Assembly: GCA_009192285.1 (NCBI GenBank)
Contig: CM018606.1
Coordinates: forward strand, 62,001-126,000
Reading direction: 5' to 3'
Length of the DNA stretch: 64,000 nt
DNA from: Morchella semilibera
Lineage: Eukaryota > Ascomycota > Pezizomycetes > Pezizales > Morchellaceae
Shown here: piece after piece, positions 23,289 through 35,717 of the stretch
Position numbering within the stretch: position 1 is the stretch's first letter
Layout of the letters: each line of letters opens with the position of its first letter
Position numbers and translations under genes: made by a program
Notes under the pieces: model-generated
What the model was told of the DNA's origin: nothing
Seen by the model: only the letters and a program-made list of their open reading frames with translations
The model's database searches: none

Positions 23289-25728
23289 CTACTGCTCATA
23301 TAAAGAGAGTGACGATGATTCCGCAAATGCCTGCTCAACAGGATACTGCTGACGGGGGTTCAGCCACCTATCCCTGAATGTATGTACCCGGGATCTAGGG
23401 GGCTGCGGCACCTGATCTTCCTGAGCACCACCGCTAATAGGAACTCCATCCAACTCCCATGATATATCTAAAAATTGAGACTGAAGAGTGTTTTTAAACC
23501 ACATCTCAAACTTTAAATCTGCGGGCCTGATGATCATGTTCACCAGATATGACGCCTCGTAAAATCTCTTCAGCCCTAGGTACCTCTTCCTCCGGTCAAA
23601 TACCGAGTTTGGAAGTTTCCGCATGTCGGTCTTAAGCCGACATATTATTTTAACGTCTGTTGCTGGATGTTAGTATTAGCAATATACATTAACCCCGTCA
23701 GTCCATGGGGATTTACTACTCACCAGGTCCCAGACGGCCGGGAGGGTCATCTAGATCGCAGCGAACTAATACGTCCTCCCAGACGCCACATTTCTTGAAC
23801 GTTCGACTCAATTGCCTAGGAATGGTGAGCGAGCCATTGGTGATTTCAACACCCTACTCCCGAGTAATCAATACTATTAGCTCTGTTTGAAATCGGATCT
23901 TGACCAATCCCTCACCTTCTTGGCAAACCATTCGACCTGGTTTCTTGCGACCGCTTTGCCGGTATGTTCGTCCTTGTGGTAGTCCGCAGGGTTATGGATG
24001 CTCGAGTCAAATGCATGGGATACTAGGATTCCATAGTGCGCTGGGCATCTTCTGGATTCTACAGTGGTAGTATGTCCCTGCAGTTCCCTAACCTGATCAC
24101 GGATGCATCCCAGGACCGTGGCGCTCGCTCTGTAAAAAGGTCAGATACTTCGGAATGATTACTTTGAGTAGGGGTGGGGGGAAAAGTCAAATATGGCTAA
24201 TACGTGTCTGCGGGCTGGATCACCCGTATAGAATCTTCCCCAAATGCATCTTGAATACGCTGTTTGAGGTATTGCGAGGATCCCAAACCTCCGGCAAGGA
24301 ATATTTTCTCGGATCTTTGTCAGATTTTTTCTTATCCCGGGGAAATCCATGGTAGAACTTTGCTTACCCCTACCCTGACATTCTGAGCACGACATTGTTT
24401 CAGGTGTTCACGGAGTAGGTGAATCGTCGTGCTGACTGATGGCTCAAAGAACTCGATCATCATCTTCCTGAACCAGCATATTAGTGTAATTGATATTATA
24501 AACTTTTTGGTCTGCGCTTACCGTGATATCTGCACATATCCTGCTACAATATGTTCTCCTTGTATACCGTCTCGTGGTAGCTCAACATGGTAATTTGGCC
24601 TAGATTCATCGTTTACGAAACTTTCCTTTCGAAGGATGAATTGCTGGCGAAGCTTATATCTCTCATCATTGCTGAGTTGTTGCAGAATGCCGTGTTCCAA
24701 TAAAAGATCTTCGAATGCCTTATCGATGTATATTGAACCGCGGGGGGCACCTCCATTGATGAAACGGTCAGATAGTCTACATAGGTGGTGGGGTCCCTTG
24801 GGCGTACCAGAAATTATCCCCATCTGTTTCACACGCGGTGCCTGACCTCGCTGCAATATTTGATAAGATGAAACATCCTGGAATAGGAATCAATGTTAGT
24901 TGGCAGATCACTCGGCGCGTATAATGCCACGTTTTTTTTTTTCTTGGAACGGGCAAACTCACAATAGTTCCTCCACCTGCATCACACACAATGATTCCTT
25001 CACCTACCTATTAACTCATGTTAGCTCCCACTCATACAAAAGTTTAGGGAATGAAACCGGATGTTTCCGTTAGATTTTTCTTCCCATTAACCACTCAGCC
25101 ACTTACAACAAATTCTTCCGCTGAACGTTGGCTATACAGGGTATGAATAGCCGCTGCTTCTGGTTCCGTCAACGTGACGTTGAACTTATGTTTGTTGAAG
25201 GAGGTTTTAGAAATTATGTTCCTAAACTCCTCTACAACCGGATCCGAATAGGTTGCTGGGACTGTGAATGAAAATTCCATTTCAAGCTTATCGAGACCCT
25301 CTTCCTCCAATCGCTTTCGGATATGGTCATATACAGAATTGAGAAAGTCGCTGATCATACCATGGGCAGTTTTGCTGGACATGTCTGGGTATGTGTGTGC
25401 TTCCCCGGATCCCAACGAAGTCTTGAACAATATTGACCGACCAAAGCCCGCTTTGTCTGCCACGAAACCCCATTCATAGTCTCTACTACCTGACATATAC
25501 CGCAGAACTGTCGGGACCTTGTGCATAAAATTTTCACACCCAGGCCAACGTCCTAGTTGAGTTGGCATCGGGTCGCCAGGTCTCATATACGCGACACCTA
25601 TAATAAAAACCCCGACGTTAGCTACATAAAATTGTTTTATCAACGTCGGTATATAATAGGTATTGTATGGATGGTATACCTGTGCGAGTTGTTCCAAAGT
25701 CAATTGCTACAGCGAGTACATCACTCAT
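23289..25728 (-). CDS. Hsp70-like ATPase of the fungal cytosolic Hsp70-related (HSPA12-like) type
   Basis: Nine exons on the minus strand: 25728-25680, 25597-25107, 25007-24963, 24877-24522, 24467-24374, 24307-24204, 24129-23916, 23853-23724 and 23656-23289. All have GT-AG introns and an in-frame sum of 1851 bases (616 residues). The actin-fold nucleotide motifs are present: phosphate-1 AIDFGTTRTG at residues 8-17, phosphate-2 VCDAGGGTI at 187-195, and the adenosine loop FLAGGLGSSQYL at 348-359. The C-terminal 250 residues do not look like the usual Hsp70 substrate-binding domain and lack an EEVD end. This matches the divergent Hsp70 relatives that are expanded in filamentous fungi, whose clients are mostly unknown. 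A probable cytosolic ATPase. The gene looks intact. Confidence 0.9.
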
Positions 25729-27454
25729 CTTTGTCGCTTGTAAGTCACTATGCCTGTTGTTGTTACCGTTGCTCATAGTCATTCTCTTTTTTTATTTCTT
25801 TTTTAAATTTTAATTTTTTGGTTGATGATGTTATTAGAAGCTATAAGCCATGATCAGCACACGATCTGGTCACACATAATTCTCTAAAAACAATAAGGTC
25901 TCGGTGAAAGAGAGAGCGAGAGAGAGAGAGAGAGAGAGAGAGAAATAGAAATAGAAACGAAAATAAAAAATAAAACCAACTTGGGTAGAAAATCCTTTAA
26001 AAAAAAAAAAGTATACTGGATCCTGCAGTACTCGCGTCCGTTGGGTGTGCAAATATGGCCGACCGACCGACCGATTGATTGATTGATTGATTCACTGGAA
26101 TAAACAACGGCCCTGATCCCGGCAGCCTAAGCGAACGGTTGAGAAAAAACGATGACAATAGTATGGACCAAATTCTGGAAGGATGAACTATTTATGTATA
26201 GTTGTTACTTACAGGTCTGGATTAAATCATGCGCACGTATAGCATATACGGCGTATATGTATATATGTATAGTACATCTCTTTCAATTCTTTTTTTTTTC
26301 TTTTCACTCCTTTGTGAGCAGTCCCCAGGGCGGCTCCATCAGCTGGACTAAAATTCTTGAATGATTGGAGCGATGATGATGATGGGAAATGGAACGAAGG
26401 AACGCTTGACAAGTATCAGATGGTGGTGACAGGCTGCAGGAAGATTGGCCATTAATTGCATGCCCATAATTACCACCCACCATCATCCACTCATTTCATG
26501 CGTCCGTTATACAGGCACTACTCGGGATCCCATAGGCGTATTACAGGTTATACTGTTATCCTTTAAAATGGCTTCCGATTATGTGGACTTTATCGTAGTT
26601 GCAGGAAAGGAAAAAAATAAAGGCTGACAAGTTTTCTTTTTCCTTCTTTTTCCTTTTTTTTTTTTTTTTAAACACAACCCCCCCCCCCCCACAAAGACTT
26701 GGCTAGAGCCCATGGTCATGCCATGTACATGTATACGTTATAATTAATGTATCCAACCTTGTTGTTATGCTCCCTGCTTTGGTTCTATCCTAGAAAAAAA
26801 GAATTTAGTGGAAGTCCGTAATTTATCAGTCGAATAATAACTGAACTTCTCTTTACACACCTGCATGGGGCACCTTGTGGAGAGCTGCTGCTAGGTTTAT
26901 AAATCGTTTGACCGATTGTCGCTAGCTAGTTAGTACTATAACTACATATCATATCACGTTAATCTAATGTCTTTAAAATATTAGCCGCCCCCGCCACATA
27001 CCTTGCAATTGCTATTTTTCACAATCGACAATTCACAGGCTCGGACCTCCCCCATCTTCTCGATAAACAAACGATAGGGTGAGGTGATTCCGTTGACCTT
27101 CCACGACCCCATCTACAACCAACACGGCCTTCTCTACCTCAGTTCACATTGCCGTGCCAGGCGGCCACAAAGTTGGTCCTCTACCACTGATCACAGGAGC
27201 CAACAAACATCCTCAATCAACAAAAAACAAAAACAAAAAACAAGAAATACCTCTTCCCAACTACCTTATTAATACAAAAGGCTTTCCTGATCTCGTTGAA
27301 GAAGAACTCACTCTCCCATCTTCAAGATCACAAGCAAAGCTAGGGCCTGGTTGATTCAGCCCTAAAAAAACAAAAGCCACTTTCTTTTACCTTTCTTCAG
27401 AAAAAAAACTTTTTTAAAATAAAAAAAAAGGGATACAAAGCTCGGACGTACAAT
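25729..27454. other. Divergent intergenic region with simple repeats
   Basis: Lies between the minus-strand Hsp70-like gene and the plus-strand orphan gene, so it should hold both promoters. Features seen: a (GA)n tract at about 25911-25942 just upstream of the Hsp70-like start, (GACC)3(GATT)5 at 26060-26091, T-rich and C-rich homopolymers at about 26640-26690 and one TACATGTA near 26726. No heat-shock-type element array was obvious. Confidence 0.45.
26060..26091 (+). repeat. (GACC)n(GATT)n compound microsatellite
   Basis: Three GACC units pass directly into about five GATT units. It lies in the promoter-side region of the Hsp70-like gene. Confidence 0.85.
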
Positions 27455-28696
27455 ATGTGCTTTCTAGGAAGAAAAACCGATGCTGGTCCATCGGGTCCTC
27501 TAGCGAGACGGAGTACTCTGCCTACGTCAGGTATGTGACGACCTTTTTTTGCCTCTAGATATCTTTTTGGTTGCATGCAATTGCACATAATAGCTAACCT
27601 TCTAAATTAGAGAATGCAAACCGTGCGTCGGCCAGGAGATCCACACCTCCTTTGTCCCCGATACACACTATAAACACTGAACAACCCAAAGATGATGCAG
27701 CCATAATGCGTCTCTTCAACTTAATCGATAGTAGCATCACTGATCATGTTATCAACTACTATATACCCAAAGTCCCGGGCTCATCTAATAGCGACAGGAT
27801 CTCACAGTTTGGGAAAAGCAAGAAACTTCCCTGGATCCAGCGTGCTGCAGCAGCAAACATGAATGAGGATAGGATGCAGGTCGTTGTGATAAGATCGGTC
27901 ATTGGCGCGGAGATTTTCAAGGCTGTTCGGGACGGTGTATTTGTTCCCCCAATCCCGGGGGTGAACCAGAACCCGAAGAAGTCCGGGGGGCATCAGCTGA
28001 GCTCGAGAAGTAAGTATTTTTTTTTCTTTTTTTCGCCATATATCTCTTGAAGGTTTTCTACGGTAGATTCTCAATATATGCAAGCATACGCTCGAGACTC
28101 AAGATCACGTGCTTATGTCGAGTTTATATTTATTTTATATCGAGAAACTCATCCTTTCCAGCAAGTGAAAAAATAAATGACTACCAGCCAGCATTTAAGC
28201 TTCTCATATCCAGCCCACTTCCCATACAACATCTACAAATAAGCTAACACCCATAGACCCTCCGCCGACTAGTGCCACAGAGCAGACAGCCCGCATCGAC
28301 TTCTTTCATTCTCTGTCACGGGACCCTAACTACGCTGTTCATCGCGAAAACGTCGTAGCTAAGCTCACCGACGCCATCATGCGCCTCACACACCCCCTCG
28401 TTACCCACCGGAACACCGAAGATGCCCGCCAGCATAGCCTTGAATCTATCATTAATAGTGCTGCTGACTTTGCTGTGACAATTGGGAAGCAAAAGCCAGC
28501 TTTCCAAATCTTTTTCCCGCAGCTAAGGAGCGGAAACGCCGGGGGATCTAAGAGGGGGAGGGGGTCTGGGCCAGAAAACACAGATATGCCGGTCTTGGTG
28601 CCCGAGCTCAGGAAGTACGGAGACGAGAGGGGACTTCATTACGACGAATATATCCCACTGGTTGCAGTGCAAATGCTACCCGTTGCTATAAATTAA
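27455..28696 (+). CDS. Orphan protein, 304 residues, three exons
   Basis: Exons 27455-27530, 27611-28009 and 28257-28696 with GTATGT/TTAG and GTAAGT/ATAG intron borders. The sum of 915 bases is in frame. The start is the ATG that opens MCFLGRKTD; the frame has no earlier Met. Residues 1-55 are Ser/Thr/Arg-rich and likely disordered. About 60-135 look folded and helical (DAAIMRLFNLIDSSITDHV, MQVVVIRSVIGAEIFKAV). The third exon is mostly helical (IDFFHSLSRDPNYAVHREN, LESIINSAADFAVTIG) with a Gly/Lys-rich loop and an acidic end. No known domain, signal peptide or membrane segment seen. The second intron is 247 bases, long for this window, so a small exon could be missed there. Confidence 0.7.
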
Positions 28697-29678
28697 ATCT
28701 TCCGTTTATGGTAAATCCCATAGACCCCATCCTATATATCCCCCTCTTCCACCTACATCTCATTAATAGGCCAATTTTCTAACTACTCTCATCTCGGCAA
28801 AAGGTCAGTCGCCAGGAATCTGCAAAAAAAAAAAAAAAAAAAAAAATTGAAATTTTCTTTCCACCACCCGTCTTTACGGCATTTTCGTGTTCTGTTCCAT
28901 TTGTTTTCATATTAATAATTTCCCGGGAGAGGTCGTGGAGTTAGGGTTGCCAGCAGTGCTGTCCAATCCCCATGCATCATTTTTTTTTCTTTACTCCTCT
29001 TGTGATATGCATGCATAAGTCAACAAACTAAAGCTGAGCTATATATTAGCCAAACCGGCATCCATTTCTTTTTTCTATATATATATATACATACATGTAT
29101 CTATATATACGGATTTTATAATCATCACGAGACACGAATCACGACCTTATGAGTCTATTTTTACTTTGTACATTATTTATTCATTTTATTTAACTCACCT
29201 TCTCTGTATATATATCTAATATTTGAGTACTTTCTTTTTGTGCCGAATTCTTTTGTCTATATTATAATATAACAGATTCCTAGCACACTTGCTGATGACG
29301 TCTTCTCCGGAGAAAAAAAGCTTGATTTCAATTCTTGTATTTCGTTCGTGACCGTTCCCTGCATACAAATTATATGTAGGTAGGTATATATTAATAGGCA
29401 TAAGAGTGGGATGTATTGTACCCACTTCAGATGACATGGGCTAACTTCTTTCCGTGAGTAAACTTTCCGCTGTATGTAGTGTTCGTATCCGGCCAGGCAC
29501 CTGATATATACTGGTACCTACATGAGGTTACTTACATGTTCCCAAAACGGATTGGTTGTAATACACACATTCCTACTAACTAATCCCCACAACGTCCCCC
29601 CCTCTCCCCCCCACATTAAAAGCGGCAGGAATATAATAGCCAAATATTACTACTTTTTTATAAAGTTAGCTATCCAAT
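28697..29678. other. Intergenic, AT-rich, homopolymer tracts
   Basis: A run of about 24 A at 28823-28846, a T run near 28981 and an (AT)n-like tract at 29078-29090. Nothing gene-like. Two converging genes end on either side, so terminator sequences are expected here, but none can be picked out with confidence. Confidence 0.5.
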
Positions 29679-30806
29679 TCAAGCACTCACGGCATGCACT
29701 TGAGCTAATCTAGCTGTCAAATCTCGGAGAAATGGTACAATTGCTTGCAGCATAGGTACATATTTTCCTCTCCGATAGAGAGTATCACGGTCACGAACCA
29801 AGTGCTCGGAATGCCATACCAATAATGTCTCGAATATATAATGATACATGTATAATGACTTCCCAGGAGCCAAGAAATAAAACGAACGATGCCCTTTTTG
29901 AACCCCAACCATAACCCCAATCGTGAAATCGTGACTAACAAAGGAAATGATTGAAGATGCAGCATTCAATGCTGGTGTGTACGCCTGATTGCGGGCAGAA
30001 AAGAAAAAGAAAAAGCCGCTAAAGCAAGATATGCCCCCCAGAATCGTGGAATAATACATAGAAACGAAAGCAATGCCCACTGGGCTGCTATACCTCCCGT
30101 AAACACACGTTCATACAGTGAACGTGATCGCTGAAGAATAGAATTTTCCAGGCTGGGCATGGGGTCCACTCCATTCCTCAATCTGAAACGCCTTCGCCGC
30201 AGCAGAGTAGCTCTGCTGGATATGGGCCAACGGGATATTCTGCCACTCCACGCCCTGTAGTTCCTTTGCAGCCCGTGCGTATTCCTTTTCGATCTCCGAT
30301 GGGCTTTTTGTGGCGGTGGTGGTCTGCTCTTCCGCCTTTCCTGGCTCTCGCGATGCAGACACACGCCCAGCTTGTACTGCCTCAAGAGCCAAAACGCTTA
30401 TTTTAAGGTTGAGTGCGTTTATGGTGTTGTTGAGATTTCCGCTGAGGTTCTTTAGGTTCCGTTGGTGTCTATCCACATCCCTCCCCCATTGGATCCTCCA
30501 TGCCAGACCAGCCAGCCCTCTTCGCCCAGAGGACCGGGTGTAATGGTTCAGAGACCCTTGAATACTTTCAAGCTCGCACTGGATCGGTTTCACATCTCTC
30601 ATATAACTTTCCACAATATCTTGTGGGAGAAGACTCGACTCGAACATGTTTTTGAAATCGGAAAGAAGTCGGCGGGTTGATGAGACTGTTCGTAGCCCTT
30701 CGTCAAGCTCAGACCGAGCACCTCGAACCTTTTGCACCGCGGCATCAATCGTCTGAGCGAGGTCGATGCAAGTAGCAAGAATAGAAAGAAGACTGAGGCC
30801 CTCCAT
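29679..30806 (-). CDS. Fungal STAND N-terminal-domain protein without NTPase
   Basis: The first exon, 30806-30117 (230 codons), starts MEGLSLLSILATCIDLAQTI and holds a mostly helical domain with regular heptads and a GRRGLAGLAWRIQW..DVDRHQRNLKNL stretch. This is the usual pattern of the 'fungal N-terminal' (PigL_N / NACHT-N-like) domains found before NTPase modules in fungal NLR-like proteins. A probable intron 30116-29985, with donor GTATGA and a pyrimidine-rich stretch ending AATCAG, joins it in frame to exon 29984-29679. That gives 331 residues with no P-loop, WD, ankyrin or TPR repeat. The second exon holds hydrophobic and helical stretches. If the intron is wrong, the protein ends at 30111 after 231 residues. 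Such solo domains may act as partners or decoys in heterokaryon-incompatibility-type signalling; that role is inference. Confidence 0.65.
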
Positions 30807-33800
30807 ATCGAATGGGTTGGGTTAGGGGTGGGGAAAAAAAGAATAATTAAATAAAAGGGACTATATATAAGGGTTTTGTTTGGAGTCGATGGTTTTCACT
30901 GACCTGGATTGAATGGGGGAGTCTTTCCGAGGGGACATTCCCTGGTTTTAATCCGTTGGAGCGACATTAGCGTGCTCCCCCGCCTAAAAGAAAGTTCAAA
31001 TGACTGCGCTGCGCACTGAGCTGAGAGTATCCCCCCCCACATTGGGCTGGCACCACGTTGGCTCTATCTCCACAATTAGATCAAAGCTGAAATGCTTCAT
31101 TACTCTATGACATAGGTTCCAACATCTTGGAAGACGCACAAAATTCTATTGAACCTCACTTGCATATGGATACCTGCATCCTATCGTTCAAATCCCCCGT
31201 TCACACGTCTATTTTCGCATGAGTATTGATATTCTAGGTACGTACATACAGTGCTTCGTCACCCACTTAATGCGCAGATATATGGCGATTTCTTTTTTTC
31301 CAAGAGTTTTTTTTTTCTTTCTTCTCAGGCGAGGGGTACCGATAGAGAGTTCTTCTCTAGGGATGTTAGTGAGGGGGGGGGTAGTTAGAGGTGTGGTGTT
31401 GTTGGTCGAGAAGCCCCCACCATGCATATGAGACCAGGAGGCTCTTCGAGCAATTGACCAATCAGCAGGAAGAACTGAAGTAATTTCTTTTTTCCCCTTT
31501 CTCTACTTTTTTATGTTCTCGCTACACCATCATACCAGCTTACCCTATTTTTCCGAGCTAGGAATCGTCCCAATTATCCGAACAAGACGTCCAGCAGCGA
31601 TGTGTACCCGTTTGATTTGATAAAGAGTATCACCACCAATACAATCCCACGATGAATCCGGATAACTTGCGACCGAACGAATATTCAGTCTCGTCATCTG
31701 TACCACGCACTAAATGAACCCCCCCCCCCCCCCAGAACAAGAATTTCAGACATGATACCCCGCTTTAGCCTCTCAATATGATGCTATGTATGGGCCCGGT
31801 AACGTATCATGTTGAAGTCTTGTCCTCTAAAAGTTCGCAATATCACCCACGGTACCTGGAGTACTAGCGGCAACTATGCGATGCTCTGCAGCTTATCGGT
31901 CGTAGTTGTAGTGGTGAGTGCTGTCCTACTACCTCCCCCTCAGGATCAGCACGTACAATGGCTACCGATGATGACCATTTCAATATTTGATTACGACATT
32001 ATTGGATGGGCCCTGCCGTGTTCATAGTCACAAGACTTTGTGTCGGGAGTCGAAAAGATGGAACAAAACAAAAAAAGAACGGAAGTATGGTGGAATATGC
32101 TCAACAGGTCCCTTTGAAGCAAATCATCTTTAAGTGATAAGCCGTTCCAGCCTCACGGACTGCGCATTGGACATTAATTGCGGTGAAGCCCTGGACACGA
32201 TTGGTGAACTTCTCGCTTCTCCGAAATATAACTACAGAATGCGACCAGCGGAGAGAGCAACCGGACTAGATGCGTCAGTGGGACGAACCATAAGGTATAC
32301 CACCCCCCACCCCCCTCTTCTCTCTATCTCCCAACGTGCCGAGTATCGAGAAAACTACGCATTCTAATGATTGCTGTCTTAATTCGTATACGTAGACGTT
32401 TCGGAGAAAGCCTCAGCGGTTTCATATCTTTGGCTTCAAATTTCGATACCACGGCGACCACCACGATACCTGAACGTAATCGGGAGAGCGAAGGGAATGG
32501 GAGCTTGAGAGGGAATAATGGCGGGTCTATAGTCGTTTTTTGGCTAATCTTGTCCTTGGAGAGCAGGGTAATTTGCAAACTGTATCCGGGTCACTGGGCT
32601 CCAATTTTGTTTGAAGCTCGGAATGGATAATATAAACGGCCTCGTTTGGAATCAATACCACGCATGTAGTCTTGAATAGAATCTGATGGGTAAATCTAAG
32701 ACACGGGCGATTATCCCGGAGAAAATGTGTCAAATTGAATCAACCTCAACGATGCTGACTAGCTTCATGAGCAGCGGTGTGCCGGTATTTCGGATGAAAG
32801 CTAGGTCTCCCTTTTTTCTTTTCTCTTTCTTGGTTCATCGTACCAAAACCTGGGTCGGGGTCCTAACAGTTGACGAATAATTGCTGCACAGCGAATTTCC
32901 ACTAGATCGAATGTCAAGCATGTCTTTCATTTCTTTTTCCACAATGTCTCTTCTAGCCTATTCGCCGAGCAGCTCTTAGGCTACCAGGTGTATTCTGAAG
33001 GAAAGGATTCCCATCACCGAATCCGATGAGAAAAGAGCCAGATTGCGGGGGACACGCCCCAAAACATGGGACTGGGATAACCAAGAATGACGTTCTTCAG
33101 CAACTTCAGCAGTAGAAAGAGCCGTGCACTGGGCATCCTCAAATTGCTCTGATTTAGACGATTGTATTTGCCAGCCCTAGAGAGAAACTCATCGAGGATT
33201 TCCTGACTGTTTTGCTGGCTTCACTTCTATTCGTAGGGCTTTCCCTAGCTCCGTCGTAGACCAAATTTATATGCACCTCTTCTCCGCATGGAATCTGAGA
33301 CCAATACCGTCTGCAGTAATGTCCGCGGGACTTATTTGGACAATGCATGTTGTCTCGTCAGCGGTGTCCCGGCTTACCCCTCCATTAATTTTACAGTGTC
33401 GGATTTCCATCCGGCAGATCGGTCATGGTGAGTGATATACTGTGATTACCGGCCTTTACATTGCCAAGACAGCCGGAAACGCATCAGAGTTGGATATATT
33501 TGAAAGTGGTTTCGGAAGGGACTGCGCTAGTCACATATAGAATTGATATCCCCATGATCTTGAACACCAACTTCTCTTTTGTACACTGCATAGTGCTTGA
33601 TCGTCCGGATCTGCATATTGTAGAGTAGAGTACGTAAGTGCGCGTGCATGCGCAGGTGTAGATACCTACATTCTCAGAGGATCGGAAAAAGCAACCACAT
33701 CATAGCTAGAAAGCTGAAGAAGGGTGTCGACCTACCTGGCGAGAACGCTGAGGCTATCCGCCCTATCAATATCCAAGTTGAGTTGTCAGCGAGCAGAAAC

Positions 33801-35717
33801 ACGAGGGGGTCCTGTACCATACCCAGAAAGACCCCACGGATAAGGGGCAGGAGGAAACTAACCCCAAGAACAGACAAGCGAGTTATGAGTGACATCTTCG
33901 AGACAACTAGACATGTAGGATTGTTGTATTTTGATGGAATCGTGAGATGAGGAAGAATGTAAGACGAATGTTTCCGTAGTTGAAAAAGGGGGGGAAGTCC
34001 TTCAAGCCACGGTGGTGTCTATATAATGGTAGGGTAAACACAAAAGTGTCTGAGGGCGACACTCAGCTTCCATTGCTGCCACAACACAGCCCAACACCAT
34101 AATGCTTACGTTCAGAGATTAAGTGCTTTTTCCAAATTCAATATATATAAAACACCAAGTGCTAACTGAGCAACTACAAAGCACACCACTAAGCACCAGA
34201 AATCACTCGGCCCCACATTAACCACAAAAAGCACCACTCACCGCTTCTCCTACCAAGTAACTATCGCGATAGCTATGATCAGATATGTAAATTATACCCG
34301 ACGATCAATCTACTACACCATGAGCGAGTTTCAGTTCCTGCACTAGCTTCTTCTTTGCTTTTTCTTTCTTTCTTTTTTTTAACCTGCACGCCGCGCCGTG
34401 GGGTGCGGCCGGTTCTTTTCTTTTTCCTGATCGCACACCACAACGCAATCCCGAGTTTTTTTTTTTTGAAACCGTTGGCGTTGGACGCTAGTTGCGCCTG
34501 AGATTTCGTGGGTGTGAGTGTGTGTGAGTTCAGGACATGTAGGTGCTCACCTACTTGTCACATGTTATGCTATGCCGGCGGGGTGCGCATCACAGGATAT
34601 CAATCGCTACAAACCAAGTGAGTTAAGAATATTTCATTTGCAAGTTTTTACAATACGGCAGGACATATTTCCTCACTATTCACCTAAAACAACCACCGCA
34701 GAAACCTCCGCAAAGTGCTTTTTAATTCGTGCGAATGTTGTTATATTGCAACAACGAGTGATATCCCATGACTAACCTAACAAAACAATAGTCCGGCGTA
34801 GGTACACACCAGAATCCCTCCCCTAATACAACCCTCTAGACTTACCTGACTATCGTCTCTGCCTCTTTGCCTTCACAAGAACATTGGGAAAAAAATGACA
34901 AAAACCACAAACCCTAACCCTGATCATGGAACAACCCGAAAAACAAAAACAGCTTCCAGATGGAGTCCTATCTCCTACAAGCATGTGCCACGTCGTGGAC
35001 CTTGCGGAATGCACCGGCCATAGAAGAATCACCCTCCTCCCACTTCCATCCAGCGCCGCGAACAGTAATACATAACATGCACTATCATGTACTACTTCCT
35101 GCAATACACACATGACAAATGCCGAAAGAAGCAACAAGAAGAAGCAAAAGGAAAAAGAAAACAACCCGGAGAAACAGCTGTCCAAGTGCAACAATGTGTG
35201 ATAGGCGCTATTACTAGCTTCATTTTAGGAGCTTAGGCCCGACGAGACTGTCGGCAAATTTGGGGGGTTCATCAATTAGTTGAAAAAGCCTGGGGTCACC
35301 ACATATCACTCGGGGGCCTGGTGCTCCCCTTCACCGGAATTGGGACCACCAGGGTTTAGTAATCTCAAACCCGGATGAACCCCCGCAGACACGAATCCGA
35401 GTAGAGGTACCCCGCATCCTGAGTACAGAAAGAGCGATGATATTTTACTTTATATCTGATTACTACTACGAATATCTATATACAACCTCAAAGTCCAAGT
35501 TCGGAGGTATGATTACCACACTACCAGTGTCCAAGAAAAAAAAAGATTAAATATACTACCATCCCAAGATCCCAGCCCAGCCCAACGCCCAAACCCCACA
35601 TAAGAAAAAATGAAAAAACCCCAAAACATATTTCCCATCATAAAAGAAATCCTGATCACATTGCTTGGCATTGGCGTTAACTCCATAATAGGAGTAATTG
35701 AGACCCATCTATGGGTG
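30807..35717. other. Long intergenic region, no supported gene
   Basis: Short frames only. A run of 14 C at about 31719-31732 and T-rich tracts near 31290-31320 and 34370 make low-complexity frames. A minus-strand frame at 33154-33348 has some protein-like character but no identifiable family. A CCCTAACCC-like stretch at 34913 is a single short match and not a telomere array. Confidence 0.45.

Noticed and set aside
28823-28846. Poly-A run as tail of a retroposed sequence
   Set aside because: No flanking target duplication or upstream retroposon-like body; homopolymers are common throughout the window.
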